NCBI GenBank assembly: GCA_910585965.1
Contig: CAJUHH010000024.1
Coordinates: 1 to 42,276, forward strand
From: an uncultured Lachnospiraceae bacterium
GTDB lineage: Bacteria > Bacillota > Clostridia > Lachnospirales > Lachnospiraceae
Direction of reading: 5' to 3'
Length of the DNA stretch: 42,276 nucleotides
This document shows positions 1 to 8,029 of this stretch, piece by piece. Made by a program: the position numbers and the translations under genes. Each line of letters opens with the position of its first letter. Position 1 is the first letter of the stretch. A model generated the notes under the pieces. The model ran no database searches and was not told the DNA's origin. It saw only the letters and a program-made list of their open reading frames with translations.

Positions 1-54
1 GAGAGCATCTGCCTTACAAGCAGAGGGTCATAGGTTCGAGCCCTATAGGTCCCA
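1..54 (+). tRNA. tRNA-Val (anticodon TAC), 5' end cut off by window
   Basis: This is the 3' part of a tRNA gene. The anticodon loop CTTACAA gives anticodon TAC at 14-16. The T-arm has the TTCGAGC loop between ATAGG and CCTAT, and the 3' acceptor strand AGGTCCC is followed by A. No CCA is encoded. The D-arm and 5' acceptor strand lie before position 1. Confidence 0.88.
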
Positions 55-65
55 TGTAAGTCCTC

Positions 66-149
66 GCTGGTGTGGCGGAATAGGCAGACGCAAAGGACTT
101 AAAATCCTTCGGGAGCAATCCCGTGCCGGTTCAAGTCCGGCCACCAGCA
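66..149 (+). tRNA. tRNA-Leu (anticodon TAA)
   Basis: A complete class II tRNA gene. The acceptor stem GCTGGTG pairs with CACCAGC. The anticodon stem AAGGA/TCCTT holds loop CTTAAAA, with anticodon TAA at 100-102. A long variable arm (CGGGAGCAATCCCG) is typical of tRNA-Leu, and the T-loop is TTCAAGT. CCA is not encoded. It lies 11 bases after tRNA-Val, so the two are probably in one tRNA operon. Confidence 0.96.
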
Positions 150-163
150 TTATTTTTATAAAG

Positions 164-206
164 GAATCCACAGATTCGGCCAGCCGTTGAAGTGGGTTCT
201 TTTTTT
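164..206 (+). terminator. Terminator of the tRNA operon
   Basis: GAATCCAC (164-171) pairs with GTGGGTTC (192-199) with one G-U pair, followed by seven T. It closes the tRNA transcript before the blaI-type gene. Confidence 0.75.
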
Positions 207-273
207 GTCCCATGCTAAAGAGAGCATGTGCCGCACACGGAAATCAATTTTTGCATATGCTGCAAACTTTATC

Positions 274-331
274 TTGACAATAGGTGACTATTGGAGTAGT
301 ATGATTGTATCGCGATGACTATTGCAATAGT
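274..331 (+). promoter_or_regulatory. Promoter with two BlaI-type operators
   Basis: The -35 is TTGACA (274-279). The -10 is TAGTAT (297-302) at 17 bp, or TATGAT three bases later. ACTATTGGAGTAGT (287-300) lies between and over these boxes. A perfect 14-bp palindrome, ACTATTGCAATAGT (318-331), lies downstream. Their centres are 31 bp apart, about three helical turns. The dyads resemble operators bound by BlaI/MecI dimers, so autorepression by the next gene is inferred. Confidence 0.75.
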
Positions 332-350
332 TAAAAAATGAGGTGGCCTT

Positions 351-713
351 ATGGGTATGAAATTATTTGATTCAGAATTGAAAGTGATGGAAGTGTTGTG
401 GAAGGAAGGAGGACTGCCGGCAGGACGGATTGCAAAGGTTTTGAAGGAAGAGATCGGGTGGAACAGGAACACCACCTATACAGTGATAAAGAAATGCATA
501 GAAAAAGGCGCGGTAAAGCGGGATGAACCCAATTTTATGTGCAGCGCGGCGGTAAGCAGGGAGCAGGTGCAGAACTACGAGACGGAGGAGCTGATAGGAA
601 AAATGTTCGGCGGATCGAAGGAAAGGTTTTTTGCGGCTTTTCTTGATGAAAAGAGGTTGTCTAAGGAAGAGATCGAAAACCTGAAACGGATGGTCATGGA
701 ATTGGACGGATGA
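351..713 (+). CDS. BlaI/MecI-type transcriptional repressor
   Basis: A 120-aa protein of normal length for the BlaI/MecI/CopY family. An N-terminal winged helix (about residues 5-75) includes the family-typical LKVMEVLWKEG start and NTTYTVIKKCIEKG recognition region. A short C-terminal dimerisation and cleavage part follows. A GAGGTGG ribosome site precedes the ATG. The gene overlaps its own promoter and operator zone upstream and is followed after 13 bp by an M56 metalloprotease gene, the classical repressor and sensor-protease pair. In that family the activated protease leads to repressor loss and derepression of the operon. No beta-lactamase gene is next to it here, so the inducing signal is unknown. 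Confidence 0.9.
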   Translation: MGMKLFDSELKVMEVLWKEGGLPAGRIAKVLKEEIGWNRNTTYTVIKKCIEKGAVKRDEPNFMCSAAVSREQVQNYETEELIGKMFGGSKERFFAAFLDEKRLSKEEIENLKRMVMELDG

Positions 714-726
714 ATGGAGGAAAAAA

Positions 727-2037
727 ATGGGATTGCTTCAAAGAAGTATTTCGGCGGGAATTTTGATCGCAGGCATTTTTGTGTTCCGGCGATTGGCATC
801 CGGAAAGCTTTCTAAAAGGGTCTTTGCTGCTTTATGGAAAATAGCGCTTCTGCGCCTCCTGCTGCCTTTTTCTTTCCAGGTAGAAAGCAGGCTTCTGCGT
901 AGGCTGCCTTTTGTTTTTCTTAGGAAAGAGGCAAACCAGGCAATGATGGAAGGGAGGGACGGGGGATTAGGAACGGCGCAAGGGGCGGAGTTCTTGGAAA
1001 TTACCGTTTCCCTTTTTAGAAATATGGACTTTATTTATTTTCTGGGTGTAACCATATTGGTATTCTTTTTTGCCCTGGAATATGCCCGTGCGTGCATTTT
1101 GCTTCGGGAAGCCATTCCTGTCAGCGCGTTTGGGGACATTGGCACGGATGTCGGAAAGTGCAGAGTTCCTTTGACCGGAAAAGTCAAGATACTGGTTATG
1201 GATCGCGTTAAGACACCGGTGACTTATGGGGTTTTCCGCCCGCAGATTATCCTGCCAAAGTCGATCGACTGGAAGGACAAGGATATGCTTTCTTTTGTTT
1301 TGCAGCATGAAATGGCGCATATCAGGCATATGGATAATTTGTGGAAGCTTTTGTTGATTGCAGCGCTTTGCCTTCATTGGTTTAATCCGCTTGTCTTTGT
1401 CCTCTATTTTTCCTTGAATAGGGATATGGAAATTGCCTGTGACGAAAGCGTCATTTCTGCGATGAATGAAAATGACAGGCATAAATATGCGATAGTGCTT
1501 GTGAATTTAGCGGAAAACTGTGCTTCTTTTCCGATTTACAGCGGGTTTGGAAAGAGCGCGGTTTCAGAAAGGATAAGGGAAATTATGAATTATAAAAAAA
1601 TGACGAAAGTAGGAAGTATCTGTGCGGCGTTTGTTTTGCTTGGAAGCGCGGCGGTGTTCGTATCGGCGAAGGAAAGCGTTGCGCAGTCCGCGCCCTGCGC
1701 GTCCGCAACGGTCGCGGAAGAATGCGTGGGAGGGCATGAAAACGAGGGTTGTGCCAGGGTCTATTTTGAAGAGGGTATTTCGGAAGAAAGGACAGAGGAA
1801 ATCGGCAATGAACTGCTGGCGATAGACGGGGTAACGGGAATCGGATTTACTTCGGCAGATGCTGCCTGGTCGATGTTCGCGGATGAATATTTGAGCGAAG
1901 ATATCGTGCTTTCTTTTCAGGGGGAAAATCCTTTGAAGGATTCGGCCAATTATACGGTTTATTTTTCAGAAAAAGGAGAAGAAATGATTCGCTCGATCGA
2001 GGGTATAGAAGGAGTGAGGCGCGTTGTCTGTGAATAG
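727..2037 (+). CDS. M56 family (BlaR1-type) membrane metalloprotease with FtsX-like C-terminal domain
   Basis: A 436-aa integral membrane protein. Hydrophobic segments lie near residues 1-20, 25-45, 98-118 and 215-235, and another near 300-315 precedes the exported C-terminus. The zinc protease motif HEMAH is at residues 194-198, with a downstream glutamate in the EIACDESV region, as in BlaR1/MecR1. The usual penicillin-binding sensor domain is missing. Instead residues about 345-436 resemble the extracellular domain of FtsX, with an IDGVTGIGFTSADAAW block, an ENPL motif and a final IEGIEGVRRV block. An AGGAAAAAA site precedes the ATG, and the gene is probably co-transcribed with the repressor. 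The likely role is a sensor protease that senses an envelope signal through this domain; that is inference. Confidence 0.85.
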   Translation: MGLLQRSISAGILIAGIFVFRRLASGKLSKRVFAALWKIALLRLLLPFSFQVESRLLRRLPFVFLRKEANQAMMEGRDGGLGTAQGAEFLEITVSLFRNMDFIYFLGVTILVFFFALEYARACILLREAIPVSAFGDIGTDVGKCRVPLTGKVKILVMDRVKTPVTYGVFRPQIILPKSIDWKDKDMLSFVLQHEMAHIRHMDNLWKLLLIAALCLHWFNPLVFVLYFSLNRDMEIACDESVISAMNENDRHKYAIVLVNLAENCASFPIYSGFGKSAVSERIREIMNYKKMTKVGSICAAFVLLGSAAVFVSAKESVAQSAPCASATVAEECVGGHENEGCARVYFEEGISEERTEEIGNELLAIDGVTGIGFTSADAAWSMFADEYLSEDIVLSFQGENPLKDSANYTVYFSEKGEEMIRSIEGIEGVRRVVCE

Positions 2038-2078
2038 GTTCTGTTGTGTATAAAGTCAATATAATCCAATAATTGGTA

Positions 2079-2107
2079 AACCGGCGTGGTAAAGGTCACG
2101 CCGGTTT
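2079..2107 (+). terminator. Terminator after the blaI/M56 operon
   Basis: AACCGGCGTG (2079-2088) pairs perfectly with CACGCCGGTT (2097-2106), with an 8-nt loop and a T-rich tail. Confidence 0.85.
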
Positions 2108-2148
2108 TTATATTTTCACCCCGCCCCGCTGGCTGTCGGTACCGCCAT

Positions 2149-2178
2149 TTGACGGATTCCTCCTTTTTCTTGTATAAT
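2149..2178 (+). promoter_or_regulatory. Promoter of the response regulator/kinase/binding-protein operon
   Basis: TTGACG (2149-2154) and TATAAT (2173-2178) are separated by 18 bp, about 70 bp before the chosen start of the response regulator gene. Confidence 0.65.
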
Positions 2179-2247
2179 GGATTGGAAATTGCAAAAAGAA
2201 TGAATTTTGAAATGCGCGGCAAAACCGCGCAAAATGAGGAATCACAT

Positions 2248-3846
2248 ATGTACACAGTTGTAATAGCGGATGATGAGGAGGAACTGCGCCGGGCGATTGT
2301 ACGCCGCATCGATTGGGAAAGCATAGGCTTCCGGGTGGTAGGGGAAGCGGAAAACGGCGTAGAGGCTTTGGAGCTGGTGGAAAAAACGGGGCCGGATCTC
2401 CTTTTGACGGATATTAAAATGCCGTTTATATCGGGCATTGAGCTGGCGAGGCAGGTGAGGGAAATCCGCCCGGCCACGCAGATTGCCTTTTTGAGCGGGT
2501 TCGACGAGTTCAGTTATGCCCAGCAGGCGATTCAGTACAATATTATCAGTTATATGCTGAAGCCCATTTCCGTAGAGGACCTGACGAGGGAACTGACGGC
2601 GATAAAGGAAAAAATAGACAGGCTTTTCCAGGAATTCCGGGATAAGCAGCAGATCCAGATGGACAAGTCCGGCTTCCTTATGCCGCTTTTGATGGATGGA
2701 TATCAGGCAGAAGACGGGGAGGAAGGCGAAAAATTTCTTGTGCGGGCCGCGATTGAAAGCGGGGTGCTGCGGGATCACCATAACGATTTCCGCTATGCGG
2801 TCATGATTACGAGCATCAGGGATGGAAACGGGAAAAACTGCACGGCCCAGGAGCATGTCCATTCGGTGGACAGTATTTTGAAAAAATATGTCAAACATGA
2901 GAGCTTCTACTGGAACGGGAGGATCATTTCGCTGCTGATCGCGACGCCTTCCGCGTTCGATAAATATTTGCATATCCTGGTAGGGGATGTCGTACAGAGT
3001 ACGGAACGTATTATGGAACTGAATTGTTCCATCGGCGTGAGCAGGATCATGGACCGGCTTTCCGAATGCCACGATGCTTATATTGAGGCATTGAACGCGC
3101 TTAGCTATTCCGGGCGGACGGACAGCGGCGTTCATTATATTATGGACGAGGAACATGTGGAAGGGATTGATGCCCAGGAGATCATGAATATTGTGACGGA
3201 AGTGGAAACGCTGGTTCGGGGCAGCCAGGCAGGAGAACTGGAAAAATACCTGGAAGAACTGTTCGAGCGCATGCGCGGGATGCGGGTGTCCAGGGCAAAG
3301 GCCAATTACCTGATGGTGCAGCTTCTTGCTTCGATATGCAGAATTATATATGCGGTAGGAGACGGGGAAGAGATCGAAAGGATACAGAAGAATACGCTGC
3401 TGCAAAGCATCGTATTCCAGGATGGTTCTTTCCGCGAGATGCAGGGAAAGCTGACCGAGTTCTGCTTAAGCGCCAGGGAGATGATCGGCAGCCAGAGGAA
3501 AAAGAGCAGCAGGGTTCTTTGCGAAAAGACGCTGCAGATTATCGAAACGGAATATGGGAACGGGGATATATCGCTTGTTTCCGTCAGCAATGAAATCGGC
3601 GTCAGCCCGAATTATCTGAGCGCTCTTATTAAAAAAGAAACGGGGAAAACCTTTATTGACCTTTTGAGCGGGAAAAGGATAGAGGCGGCGAAGGAGCTGC
3701 TGATGTGTACTTCCATGAAAATAAAAGAAATTTCAGAAAAATGCGGTTACAGTGATCAGCATTATTTCAGCTATTGTTTTAAAAAATACAGCGGCGTGTC
3801 GCCCAATGTCCTGCGCCGGCAGATGCATGCGGAGGAGAAGGGATGA
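2248..3846 (+). CDS. AraC-type response regulator (YesN family)
   Basis: The start at 2248 (ATG, MYTVVIADDEEE) is chosen over the longer open frame because AATGAGGA precedes it and it begins exactly at the receiver domain. The 532-aa protein has a receiver domain (residues 1-120) with the acidic pair D8-D9, phospho-acceptor D55 in LLLTDIKMP and the LKPIS lysine near 105. A variable middle region follows, then a C-terminal AraC double helix-turn-helix (about 430-530). It probably binds DNA and switches on the sugar genes downstream. Its stop overlaps the kinase start by 4 bases (ATGA), so both are translationally coupled. Confidence 0.92.
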   Translation: MYTVVIADDEEELRRAIVRRIDWESIGFRVVGEAENGVEALELVEKTGPDLLLTDIKMPFISGIELARQVREIRPATQIAFLSGFDEFSYAQQAIQYNIISYMLKPISVEDLTRELTAIKEKIDRLFQEFRDKQQIQMDKSGFLMPLLMDGYQAEDGEEGEKFLVRAAIESGVLRDHHNDFRYAVMITSIRDGNGKNCTAQEHVHSVDSILKKYVKHESFYWNGRIISLLIATPSAFDKYLHILVGDVVQSTERIMELNCSIGVSRIMDRLSECHDAYIEALNALSYSGRTDSGVHYIMDEEHVEGIDAQEIMNIVTEVETLVRGSQAGELEKYLEELFERMRGMRVSRAKANYLMVQLLASICRIIYAVGDGEEIERIQKNTLLQSIVFQDGSFREMQGKLTEFCLSAREMIGSQRKKSSRVLCEKTLQIIETEYGNGDISLVSVSNEIGVSPNYLSALIKKETGKTFIDLLSGKRIEAAKELLMCTSMKIKEISEKCGYSDQHYFSYCFKKYSGVSPNVLRRQMHAEEKG

Positions 3847-5570
3847 ACGGGCGCAAAGAAAAAAAGGGGTTTTCCATGCCGTTAGCTTCGGTGATGAACC
3901 TGTTTGTCATCGGCATGGTGCTGGCGGCGCTGGCGGGAGGGCTGGTCGTTTTTATTTCCGTGTTCCGCCGCTCGGTGGAGCAGAATGCGGTGATCAGCAG
4001 CGAACAGGCGGTAGTACAGGCTTCCAATACGGTGCGCAATTATACAGCGGATATGGAAGAGGTCATGAATCTGATCGAAGAGTCTTATGGAAGGGAAAAG
4101 GAAGAGCGGGACAATGCCTTGGAAACGCTGCTCCGCATCCGAAAGGATGTGGTTGCCGTCACCAGCTATGATGAAGAAGGCGTGCTGGTGGACTGGTGGA
4201 CGGGCAGTTACCATTTAAAAGAGAGGATACTGAAGAACCTTTCCTTTTTGCAGATGGAAACGGGGGCGGAGGATCGGCTGATGATCTCTGAACCTCATGC
4301 GGAAACTCTTCTGGAAAATTATTATCCATGGGTCGTGTCGATACGCAAAGACTTGGAGGCAGGAGACGGAAAAAGACATGCGGTCGTGCTGGACGTGCGC
4401 TTTTCCCAGATCGCGAATTATGTGGATGAAGTGGGCATCGGGCAGCATGGCTACTGTTTTATCATGGATAGAAAAGGAAATATCGTGTATCATCCCCAGC
4501 AGCAGCTGATTTATTCCGGGCTGAAATCGGAACGGACGGAGGCGCTGACGGAGGCGGAAGACGGTTCCCTGGTGAAAAAAAATGTGATTTATTCGATCCG
4601 TTCCCTGGATAACTGCGACTGGAGGATCGTGGGGGTGAGTTATATCGACGAACTGGTGACAGTCAAAGTAAGGGACGCGATACGAATTCTGCTGGCGATG
4701 CTCGTGTTCGTGCTGACGACGGTGTTTTTCAGCAGTTTTCTGCTGACCCACATGATATCCCACCCGATCCAGAGCCTGGTGAAGGCGATGAAGGATTTTG
4801 AGGCAAATGCGGAAGAATTCAGCTATCAGCCGGTGCATGGGAGCAAGGAGATGATCGCCCTGTCGGATTCTTTTGCCCATATGGTGGACCGGATACAGGA
4901 TCTGATGGAAAAAGTCAGGCGGGAGGAAATTACCCTGCGGAAAACAGAGCTGAAGGCGCTGCAGGCCCAGATTAATCCCCATTTTCTTTATAATACGCTG
5001 GATGCCATCGGGTGGATGTGCGAGGAGGAGAGGAGCCAGGACGCGGTGGAGATGGTCAATGCTTTGGCAAGGCTGTTCCGCATCAGCATCAGCAAGGGGC
5101 ATGAGCTGATTCCGATCGGAAAAGAAGTGGAACATGCCAGAAGCTACTTGATGATACAGAAATTCCGTTATAAGAACCAGTTTACGTATTCCTTTGACAT
5201 CGAGGAAGAATGCCTTCCTTATTTATGTAATAAAATTACGCTGCAGCCGATTATTGAAAATGCTATTTACCATGGAATCAACCGAATGGTGGATGAAGGA
5301 GAGATACGCATCCGCATTTATGGGGAAGGAAACCATATCGTATTTGCGGTGTCGGATAACGGCGTGGGCATGACCAGGGAGCAGTGTGAAAATATTTTGA
5401 AAAGCGAGCCGGGCGACCAGACCGGCATCGGCATTAAAAATGTCAATGACAGAATAAAAATATATTTCGGGGAAGAATATGGGATTACGATCGAAAGCGA
5501 GCCGGATGAAGGAACCTGTGTCAGCATCCGCATGCCGAAAGTGGAGGAGGGCGGATATGAGGCTAAATAA
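3843..5570 (+). CDS. Sensor histidine kinase (YesM/LytS type)
   Basis: A 575-aa membrane kinase. The first transmembrane helix is near residues 18-42, an extracellular Cache-like sensor spans about 45-280, the second helix is near 280-305, and a HAMP linker follows to about 355. The His_kinase domain has INPHFLYNTLDAIG with H380, and the ATPase domain has NAIYHG, DNGVGM and GIGIKNVNDR. This is the YesM family, which phosphorylates YesN-type regulators. The gene overlaps the regulator by 4 bases, and its end overlaps the next gene by 14 bases. The binding lipoprotein that follows suggests the kinase reads sugar through a protein partner, as in XylFII-LytS-YesN systems; this is inference. Confidence 0.92.
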   Translation: MNGRKEKKGFSMPLASVMNLFVIGMVLAALAGGLVVFISVFRRSVEQNAVISSEQAVVQASNTVRNYTADMEEVMNLIEESYGREKEERDNALETLLRIRKDVVAVTSYDEEGVLVDWWTGSYHLKERILKNLSFLQMETGAEDRLMISEPHAETLLENYYPWVVSIRKDLEAGDGKRHAVVLDVRFSQIANYVDEVGIGQHGYCFIMDRKGNIVYHPQQQLIYSGLKSERTEALTEAEDGSLVKKNVIYSIRSLDNCDWRIVGVSYIDELVTVKVRDAIRILLAMLVFVLTTVFFSSFLLTHMISHPIQSLVKAMKDFEANAEEFSYQPVHGSKEMIALSDSFAHMVDRIQDLMEKVRREEITLRKTELKALQAQINPHFLYNTLDAIGWMCEEERSQDAVEMVNALARLFRISISKGHELIPIGKEVEHARSYLMIQKFRYKNQFTYSFDIEEECLPYLCNKITLQPIIENAIYHGINRMVDEGEIRIRIYGEGNHIVFAVSDNGVGMTREQCENILKSEPGDQTGIGIKNVNDRIKIYFGEEYGITIESEPDEGTCVSIRMPKVEEGGYEAK

Positions 5571-6534
5571 GAAAAAGCGGAGCGGCAGGGCAGCAGCATT
5601 ATTGCTCATGCTGGCGTTTGCTTTTGCAGGATGCGGGAAGGAAAGCGCGACGGCGGGGAAGCATTATGTGGCGCTGGTGACAAAATCCATGGATTCCGCT
5701 TTCTGGAAATCGGTTTATGCGGGGGCGACGGCAGCGGCAACGGAATATAACCTGCAGGTCAGCATGATTGGGCCGAAGAGGGAAGAAGATTACGCGACGC
5801 AGAACGAGATGATTCAAGAGGCGGTGGAAAACGGGGCGGAGGTCATTGTTTTTTCCGCAGTGGACTATAATGCCAACAGCGCCGCCATCGAGGAGGCGGC
5901 AAAAAAGGGCGTGAAAATAGTCGTGATCGACAGCGATGTCAACAGCAGCCAGGTAAGCTGCCGCATCGGCACGGATAACCGAAAGGCCGGAAAAATGGCC
6001 GGGGAAGCCGCGCTGGAGGCGGAAGGCGAAGAGCTGCATATCGGTATTGTAAACTATGACATTAATTCGGCCAACGGGCAGCAGAGGGAAGAAGGATTCC
6101 GGGAAAGAGCAGGGGCAGACCTGCGGGTAAAAAGCATGTATACGATTAATGTCGTATCGACCACGGAAGATGCGCGGGCCGGGACGATACAGCTGCTGGA
6201 GGAACACCCGGAAATCAATGTGATTGTTACGTTTAACGAGTGGACCAGCCTGGGCGTGGGCTGGGCGATCCGGGACCTGAACCTGGCGGAGGATACCCAG
6301 GTAGTGGCTTTTGACAGCAATGTAGTATCCGTGGGCATGCTGGAAACGGGCGAGGTGGATGCGCTGATCGTGCAGAATCCTTATGCTATGGGTTATCTCG
6401 GCGTGGAGGAGGCGTACCGGCTGCTGAACGGCGGCAGCGCCAGCGGGGCAGTGATCGACACGGCGACTACGTGCGTGACGAGGGAAAACATGTTTGAGCC
6501 GGAATGCCAGCGGATGCTGTTTTCTTTTGATTAA
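5557..6534 (+). CDS. Sugar-binding lipoprotein, probable sensor partner of the kinase
   Basis: The start at 5557 is chosen because GGAGGAGGGCGG precedes it and it gives a proper lipoprotein signal: KKKR, a hydrophobic stretch, then FAGC with the lipid cysteine C26. The 325-aa protein is a type I periplasmic binding protein of the ribose/galactose (Peripla_BP_4) group, with HYVALVTKSMDSAFWKSV at the N-terminus and a DALIVQNPYAMGY block near the C-terminus. It overlaps the kinase gene by 14 bases and lies apart from the transporter genes. It may therefore serve signalling rather than transport. The sugar cannot be read from the sequence. Confidence 0.85.
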   Translation: MRLNKKKRSGRAAALLLMLAFAFAGCGKESATAGKHYVALVTKSMDSAFWKSVYAGATAAATEYNLQVSMIGPKREEDYATQNEMIQEAVENGAEVIVFSAVDYNANSAAIEEAAKKGVKIVVIDSDVNSSQVSCRIGTDNRKAGKMAGEAALEAEGEELHIGIVNYDINSANGQQREEGFRERAGADLRVKSMYTINVVSTTEDARAGTIQLLEEHPEINVIVTFNEWTSLGVGWAIRDLNLAEDTQVVAFDSNVVSVGMLETGEVDALIVQNPYAMGYLGVEEAYRLLNGGSASGAVIDTATTCVTRENMFEPECQRMLFSFD

Positions 6535-6630
6535 TGAAAATTTGAATAAATTGTGAACAAAAAATGTACAAAACAATAATTTTTTATACCAAGACAGTAA
6601 AATATTGCATATCTTTTTTGGATATTCTTT

Positions 6631-6639
6631 TGCTATAAT
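6631..6639 (+). promoter_or_regulatory. Extended -10 promoter of mglB
   Basis: TGCTATAAT (6631-6639) is a perfect extended -10. No good -35 lies at 17 bp, which fits an activator-dependent promoter, possibly driven by the upstream AraC-type response regulator. The flanking intergenic region (6535-6694) is AT-rich. Confidence 0.65.
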
Positions 6640-6694
6640 GTCAATATGGTGCGGTAGAGGCACCAAAGAATATAGTTAACAGGAGGAAAACAAA

Positions 6695-7888
6695 ATGAAA
6701 AAGTTATTCGCATTGCTTTTGACAGGCGCGATGGTATTCAGCCTTGCAGCATGTGGAAACCAGGAAGCTCCGGCAGCGGCAGAACCCGCAGCAGAAGCTC
6801 CGGCAGCAGAAGAGGCAGCTCCGGCTGAAGAAGAAGCGGCTCCCGCAGAGGAAGCAGCTCCGGCTGAAGCGGCAGCAGTTGACCTGAATGTAGGCGTATT
6901 CTACTATACATATAGTGATACCTACATTTCCAGCGTTCGTACAGCGCTTGATGCAGCTCTGACAGAAGCAGGCATCGCTTTCCAGAACTATGATGGAAAC
7001 AGCAACCAGACAACACAGAACGAGCAGATCGATACAGCAATCAGCCAGGGTGCAAACCTTCTGATCGTGAATATCGTTACATCCGGTTCCGTAGACGCTT
7101 CCCAGCAGATCGTTGACAAGGCAAGCGCAGCAGGCATCCCGGTTATCTTCTTCAACCGTGCGGTAGAACCCGACGAAGAAGAAGGCAAAGTTCTCGGCGC
7201 TTATGACAAATGTGCTTTCGTAGGCACGGATGCACCGGAAGCTGGCCATATGCAGGGCAAGATGATCGGCGACTTCCTTATGGCAAACTATGATGCGATC
7301 GACCTGAACGGCGACGGCGAAATCAGCTATGCTATGTTCATGGGACAGCTTGGTAATGCAGAAGCTATCGCACGTACACAGTTTGGTGTAGAAGATGCGA
7401 ACGCAGTTTTGACAGCTGGCGGAAAACCGGAACTGGTTTACTTCGATTCTTCCAATGCTGACTGCTACCAGGTAGACCAGGATGGTAACTGGAGCGCAAA
7501 GGCTGCTAATGAGTACATGGTGACAAACCTTTCCCAGTACAGCGAAGCTACTGGCAACATGATCGAACTCGTTATCTGCAACAATGACGGTATGGCAGAA
7601 GGCGCTATCTCCGCTCTGAACGCACAGGGTTACAACATGGGAGGCGACAGCGTTACCATTCCTGTATTCGGCGTAGATGCAACAGACGCTGCAAAACAGC
7701 TGATCGCTGACGGCAAGATGACAGGTACGATCAAGCAGGATGCAGAAGGTATGGCAAACGGTATTGCATATCTTGCAAAGAACGTACAGGCTGGCAAGGA
7801 ATTAATGGCAGACACAGATTCCTTCAACATTTCTGAAAATGTAAGCAACAAGATCTTTATCCCTTATGCTCCTTACACAGGTGAATAA
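6695..7888 (+). CDS. mglB: Galactose/glucose-type sugar ABC transporter binding lipoprotein
   Basis: A 397-aa lipoprotein with signal MKKLFALLLTGAMVFSLAAC and lipid cysteine C20. An Ala/Pro/Glu-rich tether (about residues 23-60) is followed by a Peripla_BP_4 domain. The loop DLNGDGEISY matches the calcium-binding loop of MglB-type galactose/glucose-binding proteins, and NNDGMAEGAISAL is another family block. An ideal AGGAGG site precedes the ATG. Codon use is more uniform than in neighbours, as expected for a very abundant protein. It delivers sugar to MglA/MglC outside the membrane. The exact sugar (galactose, methyl-galactoside or glucose) is inferred from the family. Confidence 0.9.
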   Translation: MKKLFALLLTGAMVFSLAACGNQEAPAAAEPAAEAPAAEEAAPAEEEAAPAEEAAPAEAAAVDLNVGVFYYTYSDTYISSVRTALDAALTEAGIAFQNYDGNSNQTTQNEQIDTAISQGANLLIVNIVTSGSVDASQQIVDKASAAGIPVIFFNRAVEPDEEEGKVLGAYDKCAFVGTDAPEAGHMQGKMIGDFLMANYDAIDLNGDGEISYAMFMGQLGNAEAIARTQFGVEDANAVLTAGGKPELVYFDSSNADCYQVDQDGNWSAKAANEYMVTNLSQYSEATGNMIELVICNNDGMAEGAISALNAQGYNMGGDSVTIPVFGVDATDAAKQLIADGKMTGTIKQDAEGMANGIAYLAKNVQAGKELMADTDSFNISENVSNKIFIPYAPYTGE

Positions 7889-7946
7889 ATAGGCGGGATA
7901 GGATGTGGATACTGCATAAAGCAGGAAGATCCTCAGGTTTATAAGA

Positions 7947-7981
7947 GCGGCTGCCGCCTTAGGCGGTTGGCCGCTTTTTTT
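7947..7981 (+). terminator. Intra-operon terminator between mglB and mglA
   Basis: GCGGCTGCCGCC (7947-7958) pairs with GGCGGTTGGCCGC (7962-7974) around a TTA loop, followed by seven T. It probably ends most mglB transcripts and lets some through to mglA and mglC, giving more binding protein than membrane complex. Confidence 0.8.
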
Positions 7982-8029
7982 AGAAATAAAATAGAGTAGG
8001 AAAGCTTATGGAAAAAGGGAGGGTAAAGC

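Noticed and set aside
351..2037. A beta-lactam resistance operon
   Set aside because: Repressor and protease are present, but no beta-lactamase or PBP gene is adjacent and the sensor domain is not penicillin-binding-like.
2086..2247. Longer N-terminus for the AraC-type response regulator
   Set aside because: It would start inside the preceding terminator and cover the promoter; the receiver domain begins at 2248.
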